From JACDBZ01 sp036262075 (lineage in GTDB: Bacteria > Chloroflexota > Limnocylindria > QHBO01): DNA of 64,000 nt. A model generated the notes under the pieces. It saw only the letters and a program-made list of their open reading frames with translations. It did no database searches and was not told where the DNA came from. The DNA lies in contig DATAJO010000021.1 in assembly GCA_036262075.1 (NCBI GenBank), positions 1-64,000 of the forward strand, written 5' to 3'. Both the position numbers and the translations under genes were made by a program. Each line of letters opens with the position of its first letter. Position 1 is the first letter of the stretch. Positions 20,860 through 26,920 of the stretch are shown here, piece by piece.

Positions 20860-20888
20860 AGTGTCCGCCGATGCGCGCGTTATTGCAA
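20860..20888 (-). promoter_or_regulatory. Fur-family gene promoter (TTGCAA-N17-GACACT)
   Basis: The -35 TTGCAA (20883-20888) is part of the operator. The -10 GACACT (20860-20865) ends 9 nt before the ATG at 20850. Confidence 0.55.
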
Positions 20889-20901
20889 CTCCTTGCAATA
20901 A
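20880..20901. promoter_or_regulatory. Fur/Nur-type operator, perfect inverted repeat
   Basis: Arms TTATTGCAA and TTGCAATAA, perfectly complementary, separated by CTCC (22 bp). The TTGCAA cores resemble the Streptomyces Nur box (TTGCAA-N5-TTGCAA), with a spacer of 4 instead of 5. Each arm supplies the -35 element of one divergent promoter, so binding would block both. Confidence 0.8.
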
Positions 20902-20921
20902 CTGACCGGCGTCGGTAGCAT
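20893..20921 (+). promoter_or_regulatory. cbiM operon promoter (TTGCAA-N17-TAGCAT)
   Basis: The -35 TTGCAA (20893-20898) lies within the operator, and the -10 TAGCAT is at 20916-20921 with ideal 17-bp spacing. A short leader with AAGGAG 5 nt before the cbiM ATG follows. Confidence 0.7.
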
Positions 20922-20947
20922 CGGTCGAGCAGTCCCAAGGAGCCCCG

Positions 20948-21637
20948 ATGTTCTCTCTCCCCGTGACCATGCTCCACGCCCCCGACGGCTTCGTGAGCGT
21001 GCCGATCGCGATCGCCATGTGGGCCATCACCGCCGTCGTCGTCGGCTACGCGGTCATGCGCACGAACCGGCAGCTCGACGAGCGGGCCGTCCCGCTGCTC
21101 GGCGTCATGGCCGCCTTCATCTTCGCGGCACAGATGTTCAACTTCCCGGTCGGCCCGGGCATGAGCGGGCATCTGCTCGGCGGCGTGCTCGCGGCCGTCC
21201 TCCTCGGGCCGTGGGCCGCGACGCTGGTCATGACCGCCGTCGTCGGCGTCCAGGCGCTCGTCTTCCAGGACGGCGGCCTCCTCATCCTCGGGGCGAACAT
21301 CTTCAACATGGGCGCCGTCGGCACGCTCGGCGGCTACGCCGTGTACCGCGCGGTCGCGGCGCTGCTCGGCGGGGAGCGCCGGGGCCGGCTGCCGGCGGCC
21401 GCGGTCGCCGCCTGGATCTCGGTCGTCGGCGGCGCGCTGGCAATCACTCTCCAGCTGGCGGCGTCGGGCGTCGTCCCGCTCGGGCTCGCGCTGCCGGCCA
21501 TGGTCGGCGCCCACGCCCTCATCGGCATCGGCGAGGCGGCCATCACCGTCGCCGCCATCGCGTTCATCGGCGGCACGCGCGCCGACCTGCTCCGCCTGCG
21601 GGAGACCGGCGCCGTGCCGGCGGGGGCGGACCGATGA
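20948..21637 (+). CDS. cbiM: ECF nickel/cobalt transporter substrate-binding subunit CbiM/NikM
   Basis: A 229-residue polytopic S-component that captures Ni2+ or Co2+. The family hallmark HAPDGF is at residues 10-15 and the second ligand motif GMSGHLLGG near 75. In characterised NikM proteins the N-terminal Met-His directly coordinates the metal. Here the His is at position 10 from the SD-supported start (AAGGAG 5 nt upstream), or at position 3 if the in-frame ATG at 20969 is used, so the metal site may differ. It is the first gene of cbiM-cbiN-cbiQ-cbiO (ATGA overlap with the next gene) and is controlled by the operator at 20880-20901. Confidence 0.92.
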   Translation: MFSLPVTMLHAPDGFVSVPIAIAMWAITAVVVGYAVMRTNRQLDERAVPLLGVMAAFIFAAQMFNFPVGPGMSGHLLGGVLAAVLLGPWAATLVMTAVVGVQALVFQDGGLLILGANIFNMGAVGTLGGYAVYRAVAALLGGERRGRLPAAAVAAWISVVGGALAITLQLAASGVVPLGLALPAMVGAHALIGIGEAAITVAAIAFIGGTRADLLRLRETGAVPAGADR

Positions 21638-21954
21638 CGACGACCACCGACCGCGGCCGGTTCCGCGTCCCGTGGATCATCGTTGCGCTCGGGATCATCG
21701 CGGCGCTCGTCGTGGCCGCCTCGATCTGGGCCTCGGCCGATCCGGACGGCCTGGAGCGCGTGGCGCAGGACATCGGCTTCCTCGACGTCGCGGAGGACAG
21801 CCCGTTCGTGCTCATCGCCGACTACGTCTTCCCGGGGCTCGACGGGCCGCTGGCCACGATCGTGGCCGGGCTCATCGGCGTGGCGATCGTGTTCGTCGTC
21901 GTGTGGCTGCTCGGACGCGTCCTCGTCCGGCGCCGATCGACGTCGGGCGACTGA
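21634..21954 (+). CDS. cbiN: PDGLE-domain subunit (CbiN/NikN-type)
   Basis: A 106-residue two-span protein: TM1 at about 12-30, an extracytoplasmic loop with the PDGLE signature (ASADPDGLERVAQDIGFLD, about 33-50), TM2 at about 75-97 and a basic tail. PDGLE/CbiN-type proteins are small accessory subunits that help the S-component load metal. The ATGA overlap with cbiM shows coupling. The domain alone does not say whether nickel or cobalt is carried. Confidence 0.88.
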   Translation: MTTTTDRGRFRVPWIIVALGIIAALVVAASIWASADPDGLERVAQDIGFLDVAEDSPFVLIADYVFPGLDGPLATIVAGLIGVAIVFVVVWLLGRVLVRRRSTSGD

Positions 21955-21979
21955 CCCGGCAGGGACGCACCGAGGCCGC

Positions 21980-22765
21980 ATGGAGCTCGACCGCGCCATC
22001 GCGCGCGATTCGCCGATCCACCGTGCCGACCCGCGGCTGAAGCTCGTCGCCACCGTGGCGACGATCCTCGCCATCACCCTCGTCCCGGTCGGCGGCTTCG
22101 CCGCGCTCGTCATCGCCTGGGCGGGCCTGACCGTCGCGTCCACCGTCGCGCAGCTCGGCCCGTTCCGCCTGTCACGCGGCGCGTTCATCGCCGCGCCGTT
22201 CCTCCTGGCCGCGGTGCCGCTCATCGTCGTGCGGACCGGCAACCCGCTCGGCAGCATCGGTCCGTTCACGATCTCGGGCGAAGGGCTCGTCATGTTCGCG
22301 ACGATCGCGCTGAAGTCGTGGCTGAGCGTGCAGGCCGCCCTGCTCCTGACGTTCACGACGCCGTTCCACCTCATCGTCGACGCCATGCGGGACCTCCGCG
22401 TGCCACGCATCCTCGTCGGCATCGTCAGCTTCATGGTCCGCTACCTCGCCGTCCTCGGCGACGAGGCGACGCGCATGCTCCGCGCCCGGGCCGCGCGTTC
22501 GGCCCGCGCCCCGGGCGGCCGAGGCGGCGGCTCCATCGGCTGGCGGGCGAGGGTGACCGGCCAGATGGTCGGCTCGCTGTTCCTGCGCAGCTACGAGCGC
22601 TCTGAGCGGATCTACGCGGCGATGCAGGCCCGCGGCTTCGAGGGCACGTTCCGGCATCTCGCCGCGCAGCCGGTCAGGGCCGAGGCATGGGCCGTCTTCG
22701 GCCTGCTGCTGGCGCTCCTCGCCGGCTACGAGCTGGCCGCGCACCTCGTGCTGCCCCGCGCATGA
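21980..22765 (+). CDS. cbiQ: ECF transporter transmembrane subunit CbiQ
   Basis: A 261-residue T-component linking the S-subunit to the ATPase. It has four to six membrane spans, the N-terminal DPRLKLVATV segment, and the coupling-helix signatures (MLRARAARS near 160 and MQARGFEG near 220) that contact the ATPase. It starts 25 bp after cbiN and overlaps cbiO by ATGA. Confidence 0.9.
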   Translation: MELDRAIARDSPIHRADPRLKLVATVATILAITLVPVGGFAALVIAWAGLTVASTVAQLGPFRLSRGAFIAAPFLLAAVPLIVVRTGNPLGSIGPFTISGEGLVMFATIALKSWLSVQAALLLTFTTPFHLIVDAMRDLRVPRILVGIVSFMVRYLAVLGDEATRMLRARAARSARAPGGRGGGSIGWRARVTGQMVGSLFLRSYERSERIYAAMQARGFEGTFRHLAAQPVRAEAWAVFGLLLALLAGYELAAHLVLPRA

Positions 22766-23586
22766 CGACGCACTCCCACCCGCACGACCACGCCGACGAG
22801 CATGCGCACGAGCACTCGCACGCGCATGCGCACGCGGAGCCGATGCCGGACGCCGATGCGCCAGAGGCCGATCCCTCACGCTGGATCGAGGTCAGCCACC
22901 TCCACTACGCCTACCCCGATGGCTACGAGGCGCTGAAGGGCATCGACCTCGTCGTGGCGCGGGGCGAGAAGGTCGCCCTCGTCGGGCCGAATGGCGCCGG
23001 CAAGTCGACGCTCATGCTCCACCTCAACGGCATCCACGAGCCGTCGCACGGGTCGGTGCGCATCGGCGGCACGCTCGTCGAGCGCAGATCGCTCGGCCGC
23101 ATCCGCGCGGCCGTCGGGCTCGTCTTCCAGGACCCCGACGACCAGCTGTTCAGCCCGACGGTGCGCGACGACGTCGCCTTCGGGCCGCTCCATATGGGCC
23201 TCGACGAGGAGGAGATCCACGCGCGCGTCGAGCGCGCCCTTGCCGCCGTGGGGATGAGCGGCTTCGAGCGGCGGCTGCCGCATCGGCTCAGCCTCGGCCA
23301 GCGCAAGCGGGTGGCGATGGCCACCGTGCTGTCGATGGATCCGTCGGTGCTCGTGTTCGACGAGCCGTCGGCCGGCCTCGATCCGCGCGGGCGGCGCGAG
23401 CTCATCGGCCTGCTGCGCGCGCTGCCGCAGACGATGCTCGTCGCCACCCACGACATGCGCCTCGTGGCCGAGGTGCTCTCCCGGACCGTGGTCATGGACG
23501 ACGGCCGCATCGTGGCGGACGGCCCCACCGACCGCATCCTTGCCGATGCGACCCTGCTGGAGGCCCACGGACTCGAGGCGCCGTAG
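22762..23586 (+). CDS. cbiO: ECF transporter ATPase CbiO with His-rich N-terminus
   Basis: A 274-residue ABC ATPase powering metal uptake. After the extension come Walker A GPNGAGKST (near 75), Q-loop FQDPDDQLFSP, signature LSLGQRKR, Walker B VLVFDEPSAGLD and the switch VATHD. The unusual part is residues 1-26: ten histidines within MTTHSHPHDHADEHAHEHSH and the next few residues, interleaved with Asp/Glu. Such a tract should bind Ni2+ or Co2+ in the cytoplasm, as a store, sensor or delivery tail. The start overlaps the cbiQ stop (ATGA), so the extension is translated. No terminator is visible before the convergent ArsR gene. Confidence 0.93.
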   Translation: MTTHSHPHDHADEHAHEHSHAHAHAEPMPDADAPEADPSRWIEVSHLHYAYPDGYEALKGIDLVVARGEKVALVGPNGAGKSTLMLHLNGIHEPSHGSVRIGGTLVERRSLGRIRAAVGLVFQDPDDQLFSPTVRDDVAFGPLHMGLDEEEIHARVERALAAVGMSGFERRLPHRLSLGQRKRVAMATVLSMDPSVLVFDEPSAGLDPRGRRELIGLLRALPQTMLVATHDMRLVAEVLSRTVVMDDGRIVADGPTDRILADATLLEAHGLEAP

Positions 23587-23606
23587 GCCTCCACTGGTCG
23601 TTCCGG

Positions 23607-24383
23607 TCAGTCGCGGACGCCCTCGTGGGCCGGGTAGCTGATCTCGATCGGCCTGCCGGTCTCGAGCAGCGTCTTCAGGCCCGACAGGATCGGGACCCAG
23701 CCGTGCGCGACGCTCCGGAACGTGGCCGTCTCGCCGTCGAACTCGTCGTGGACCAGGGTGAGGAGGCTGGCGGCGCCGCGCGGCTCGATCGTCCACGTCA
23801 CCCGCGAGGGCGGATCCCCGGTCTCCGGGAAGCTGAACGTGTGGACCAGCCGCTTCGGCGCATCGGCCTCGACGATGGTGCAGTGGATCGACTCGGTCCC
23901 GTCGGGATTGCGGTAGACGATCGGCGAGCCGGGCTGCCAGTCCGACTCGACGCTGTTGCCGTAGTAGTACTGGCGCGTGAGCTCGGACTGCGTGAGCGCC
24001 TCCCACACCCGTTCCGGGCTGGCGGCGATGTAGACCTCGTAGACGTGCTTGGGCTCGGACATGGGTGTGGCCTCCAGGACATGCTTCACGTCGGCCATGG
24101 CCGCGACGAAGGGCGCCGCGTAGCGGCTGATCCATCGGTCGGCGATGAGCCGGATCGGGACGGGGTTGAGGAAATGGAGCTTCCGGCGGCCCTCCCGCCG
24201 CGTCGTGACGAGGTGCGCATCCTCGAGGACGCGGAGGTGCTTCATGACGCCGAAGCGGGTCATGTGCGGCAGTGCCGCCTCGAGCTCGCCCAGCGTCTGG
24301 CCGTCGCGCTCGTGCAGGCGGTCGAGCAATGTCCGCCGATTCACATCGGCGAGCGCTCGAAACGCGGGCTCCAGCTCCTCCAT
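23607..24383 (-). CDS. ArsR-type HTH fused to SRPBCC/AHSA1 domain
   Basis: A 258-residue fusion of a winged-helix ArsR-like DNA-binding domain (residues about 5-85: FRALADVNRRTLLDRL, FGVMKHLRVLEDAHLVTTRREGRRKLHFLN) with a START-like AHSA1 domain (about 110-255: YEVYIAASPERVWEALTQSELTRQYYYG and VTWTIEPRGAASLLTLVHDEF). In many bacteria these two are separate neighbouring genes. The fusion suggests a one-component sensor in which a hydrophobic ligand bound in the START cavity controls DNA binding. A mobile-element end (24398) lies only 14 bp upstream of its ATG, so its promoter is partly element sequence. Its targets are unknown. Confidence 0.87.
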   Translation of the reverse strand: MEELEPAFRALADVNRRTLLDRLHERDGQTLGELEAALPHMTRFGVMKHLRVLEDAHLVTTRREGRRKLHFLNPVPIRLIADRWISRYAAPFVAAMADVKHVLEATPMSEPKHVYEVYIAASPERVWEALTQSELTRQYYYGNSVESDWQPGSPIVYRNPDGTESIHCTIVEADAPKRLVHTFSFPETGDPPSRVTWTIEPRGAASLLTLVHDEFDGETATFRSVAHGWVPILSGLKTLLETGRPIEISYPAHEGVRD

Positions 24384-24397
24384 GGTGCCCGGACTTT

Positions 24398-24431
24398 ATG
24401 TGACTATTGAGACCGTGTAGCATCTCGTTGA
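24398..24431 (+). repeat. Left terminal inverted repeat
   Basis: Starts ATGTGACT and ends GACCGTGTAGCATCTCGTTGA. It pairs with 26254-26287 and begins 14 bp upstream of the ArsR-AHSA1 start codon. Confidence 0.8.
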
Positions 24432-24486
24432 TACGAATGCGAGGCGAGCCATTGACATCGGATCGACTGTCATCGAGGCTCAATCG

Positions 24487-24906
24487 ATGAAATGGCGCGT
24501 GGCCCTGCCGCTGCTCTTGAGCCTGCTCACGGCATGTGCGGGCTGGCCTTATCCGTCACCAAGCGACATGACCCCGGCTGATGTGTCGTGCCCGAGTAGC
24601 TTTGAGGAAGCGCAAGCTGGCAGCTTCGACGAGAGCATGTTCGTCGGAGCCGGTCACGTCATTCGCTTCGTCCCGTCTCCCGACCGCGAATACCGCGGCT
24701 ATGACATCAACATCACACGTCCGTTGACGCCGGGGGCGCCATTCATGGACGTCGGGTTCCTTCGCATCGACGACCCACTCCCCGGCATCGCTCCCGGCGA
24801 TGCGGTGCTGCTGGTGGCCGCGCGAACCGAGAGAAACCATCGGCTGTTCACGCCTGGTCCCTGCGTGCCGCTGGTCGGTATCCCAGAGTCCTTCGTCGAG
24901 CCCTAA
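24487..24906 (+). CDS. Putative lipoprotein, passenger of the element
   Basis: A 139-residue protein with a lipoprotein signal peptide (MKWRVALPLLLSLLTAC, Cys17) and a compact domain with two further cysteines (VSCPSS, GPCVPL). I recognise no family; FVGAGHVIRFVPSPDREYRGYDINI and LLVAARTERNHRLFTPG look like beta strands. GAGG lies 8 nt before the ATG. Its position between the left inverted repeat and the transposase makes it a passenger gene of the element. Codon use is visibly less GC-biased at third positions than in neighbouring genes, consistent with recent arrival. Function unknown. Confidence 0.65.
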   Translation: MKWRVALPLLLSLLTACAGWPYPSPSDMTPADVSCPSSFEEAQAGSFDESMFVGAGHVIRFVPSPDREYRGYDINITRPLTPGAPFMDVGFLRIDDPLPGIAPGDAVLLVAARTERNHRLFTPGPCVPLVGIPESFVEP

Positions 24907-24914
24907 CGGACGGT

Positions 24915-26204
24915 TCATCGGAACCGCAGTGAGCTGATCCCGCGGCGATCGCGGATCTGACGCTGCCGCGGTGGTTTGCCACCTCGGGACATGAGCCACT
25001 CCCGGATCGTGTGGGCCCAGGCGCGCTCATCAGCTTCGCCGCGCAGCTGAAGCGTGATGAGCATCAGTAACCGGTCGGTCCTTGCCTTGTTGCTGAACAG
25101 CGCGCGGCGATCCTCGATGGCGTGTTCGACCCGCCCCAGACTCTTCTCGATCTCCGCGGTCGAGCGGGGCACCCAACGTATCGCGTGGCGATCGAGCTGC
25201 TCGGCGACGCGGGTGTCCCAGCGGTTCAGCCAGCGCTCGAGGCGCGGATCCCCGATGGCCGTGAGCAAGATCACGAACGTCGCCCACTCGGTCGGACCGC
25301 GCAGCGAGCGACGGGCGATGTTCCACAGCTCGTGCTCGTAGGGCACGCGCAGGCGCTTGAGATGGCCATCGATCATCTGGCGCAGGTGCCACTCGCTGAT
25401 CACCAGCTCGGGCACGTTGCCGCGCCAGACGTGCTTGGCGGCCTTCTGCCACGGATAGGCGGAGTCGCCGACGATCACCTCGGGGCGGCCAGGCAGCGCC
25501 TCGAAGAAGGTGATCCAGTCATCGACGATGCCCGACTGCGACGTCTGGAACAGGACCGGCCGCGCTTCGATCTTTCCGCCGCCGCGGGCGTGCGCGCCGA
25601 GGACGTGGAAGAGCTTGCGGCCTCCCATCTTCTTGCCGGCGGCCTTGGCTGCGGCGCGCGCCTGCTGGTTGAGCGGGAACGGCAAGCGTGCCGCTCGGCG
25701 CTCCTCGATGCTGCGACCGTGGAGCACGCCCTCGTCGACCTCGATGATCCGCGGCCATTGCGCGGGGCCGTGCTGTTTCCAGAGCACCGGAGCAAAGACC
25801 TCGACCCAGTCGCCGACCAGGTTGCCTGATAGCGGGGCGTCGCTCACGCCACCGCCAGCAAGCGCATTGCGCCGGATCCGCTTGGCCTTCTCTCGTGCGA
25901 GATCGCCGGCGCCGCGATACGACATGCCGCCGGCAACCTCCAGCAAAGCCCAGGCGATCTGGCGCGCCGGGAACTGGTAATGACGCGGGTGCGGCGGTCC
26001 CTCGTGCCGCTCGAGCTGCTTCAGGCACTCGACGCACGAGGCGCTCGAGCTGAGTAGCGCGCGCGGCAGCGGCTCGGAGAAGCGATGCTCGGATCCCGGC
26101 GCGCGACACCAGAACAGCTGACGCCGGTGCTTGTGGATCCCGTAGGTGCCGGCCAGGACAACCGGAGCACCGACGTGACCGCGGGGACAGATCGCGCTCG
26201 CCAT
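24915..26204 (-). CDS. DDE-type transposase, family uncertain (IS256/IS1249-like?)
   Basis: A 429-residue protein. The N-terminus has Cys/His pairs resembling a zinc finger (ICPRGHVG, FWCRAPGSEH, SCVECLKQL). The middle has plausible DDE acidic residues: WPRIIEVDEG near 165, VIVGDSAYPW near 242, and a C-terminal Glu in RSTAEIEKSLGRVEHAIEDRRALFSNKARTDRLL, which is shaped like the mutator-type (IS256 group) end. The enzyme would cut and join the inverted repeats at 24398 and 26254. I chose the ATG at 26204 because GAGG lies 7 nt upstream; a longer frame to 26237 has no such site. The family is not certain, and some residues could be misassigned. The frame is intact, so it may be active. Confidence 0.65.
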   Translation of the reverse strand: MASAICPRGHVGAPVVLAGTYGIHKHRRQLFWCRAPGSEHRFSEPLPRALLSSSASCVECLKQLERHEGPPHPRHYQFPARQIAWALLEVAGGMSYRGAGDLAREKAKRIRRNALAGGGVSDAPLSGNLVGDWVEVFAPVLWKQHGPAQWPRIIEVDEGVLHGRSIEERRAARLPFPLNQQARAAAKAAGKKMGGRKLFHVLGAHARGGGKIEARPVLFQTSQSGIVDDWITFFEALPGRPEVIVGDSAYPWQKAAKHVWRGNVPELVISEWHLRQMIDGHLKRLRVPYEHELWNIARRSLRGPTEWATFVILLTAIGDPRLERWLNRWDTRVAEQLDRHAIRWVPRSTAEIEKSLGRVEHAIEDRRALFSNKARTDRLLMLITLQLRGEADERAWAHTIREWLMSRGGKPPRQRQIRDRRGISSLRFR

Positions 26205-26253
26205 CGGTTTTCCTCGAGCGGGGAGCGACCGTGCCACATGCGTGCCGATGATG

Positions 26254-26287
26254 TCAACGAGATGCTACACGGTCTATTGAGTCACAT
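26254..26287 (-). repeat. Right terminal inverted repeat
   Basis: Reverse complement of the left repeat except for the mirrored 8-bp block. It lies 50 bp upstream of the transposase start, and TTGACA just outside it could be a -35 element. Confidence 0.8.
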
Positions 26288-26298
26288 GTCAACCGCCC

Positions 26299-26306
26299 AC
26301 CCGTGC
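26299..26306. repeat. Left target-site duplication (ACCCGTGC)
   Basis: The 8-bp direct repeat ACCCGTGC, identical to 26793-26800, directly abuts the left end of the 486-bp element. Confidence 0.65.
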
Positions 26307-26329
26307 GAAGTGAGTCACCATGCGTGGAA
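26307..26329 (+). repeat. Left inverted repeat of the small element
   Basis: The core GTGAGTCACC followed by A and TGCGTGGAA matches the right end with one change over 20 bp. Confidence 0.7.
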
Positions 26330-26443
26330 CTTGAGGACGTCTGTAGCGGCGTAGGCGCAACCTAAACTCACTGAAGGGCGTCATGAGTTGACGGAGCTGA
26401 TCGTGCGCTCGACGATCGAGGCTCCGATGAAGGAGGGCGTCTG

Positions 26444-26686
26444 ATGGAACAGACGACAAGACCAAGCAGCCGGCCCAAGACAAGCACCATCATCATTGCG
26501 CTTGTCGCCGGTGTCGTGGCGCTCGTGCTCCTCTTCCCAGGGAGTGGGATTGATCGTCAGCCACCGGAGTGCTACTCAGTGTTCGGCTACGTCGTGCCAT
26601 GTGAGGCATGGGTGGCCTGGGTCGTAGCAGCCGCGGTTGCCGTGGTCGTCGGGTTCGGGCTTTCGCTGCGGGATCGCCGCCGATAG
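26444..26686 (+). CDS. Small two-span membrane protein inside the 486-bp element
   Basis: An 80-residue protein with two hydrophobic helices (about 16-34, IIIALVAGVVALVLLFPG, and 55-73, AWVVAAAVAVVVGFGLSL), a short extracytoplasmic loop with two cysteines (ECYSVFGYVVPCEAW) that could form a disulfide, and a basic C-terminus (RDRRR). A strong AGGAGG lies 7 nt before the ATG, one of the best ribosome binding sites in the window, so the gene is probably translated. It resembles no named family I know. Its placement between inverted repeats and target duplications marks it as element cargo. Confidence 0.65.
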   Translation: MEQTTRPSSRPKTSTIIIALVAGVVALVLLFPGSGIDRQPPECYSVFGYVVPCEAWVAWVVAAAVAVVVGFGLSLRDRRR

Positions 26687-26769
26687 TGGACCGCCAGGGC
26701 AGTCAACCGCTCCGGGTCGGCGGGCGCCGCGCGACCCCCTCCATTCGCTCCGGCCGCATCACCGCCACA

Positions 26770-26792
26770 TTCCACGCAAGGTGACTCACCTT
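26770..26792 (-). repeat. Right inverted repeat of the small element
   Basis: Reverse complement of 26307-26329 with three differences. Confidence 0.7.
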
Positions 26793-26800
26793 ACCCGTGC
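26793..26800. repeat. Right target-site duplication (ACCCGTGC)
   Basis: Identical to 26299-26306 and immediately outside the right inverted repeat. Confidence 0.65.
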
Positions 26801-26853
26801 ACCGGCTGGATTCGGCAGGGCAACCGACTCCGCCAGCGGAGTGGACACAGAAC

Positions 26854-26884
26854 GACGGGGCCCGCCGTGGTGGCGGGCCCCGTC
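26854..26884 (-). terminator. Terminator hairpin of the subtilase gene
   Basis: Perfect 13-bp stem (GACGGGGCCCGCC and complement) around 5 nt, 36 bp past the subtilase stop codon. A second small hairpin (ACTCCGC-CA-GCGGAGT) lies at 26827-26842. Confidence 0.65.
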
Positions 26885-26920
26885 GATGGGTTCCGGGTCA
26901 GGACCGGGTGATCGGCGAGG

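Larger units (their letters stand above)
24398..26287. mobile_element. Insertion element with 34-bp inverted repeats, transposase and passenger lipoprotein
   Basis: Bounded by inverted repeats 24398-24431 and 26254-26287 that match at 30 of 34 positions. Inside are a transposase-like gene and a convergent lipoprotein gene 8 bp from it. The only mismatched block lies inside an 8-bp segment that reads CTATTGAG at one end and CTCAATAG at the other, i.e. mirror-inverted. No target-site duplication was found immediately outside. Codon and base usage inside is less GC-extreme than in the flanks. The outer-end sequence TAGCAT in both repeats could act as an inward -10. Confidence 0.7.
26307..26792. 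mobile_element. Small non-autonomous element carrying an 80-aa membrane protein gene
   Basis: A 486-bp segment with about 23-bp terminal inverted repeats (26307-26329 and 26770-26792, 20 of 23 matching) and a perfect 8-bp direct duplication outside both ends. It contains no transposase, only one small membrane-protein gene. Duplications of 8-9 bp are typical of IS256/mutator-type elements. The repeat sequence differs from that of the neighbouring 1.9-kb element, apart from a shared GTGACTCA-like core. Confidence 0.65.

Noticed and set aside
20860..20948. Cobalamin or NiCo riboswitch upstream of cbiM
   Set aside because: The region between promoter and start is only about 26 nt, too short, and the perfect palindrome explains regulation.
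24384..26298. Target-site duplication around the 1.9-kb element
   Set aside because: I compared the bases outside 24398 and 26287 and found no shared direct repeat of 4 bp or more at matching positions; the insertion may be old or the ends slightly misplaced.
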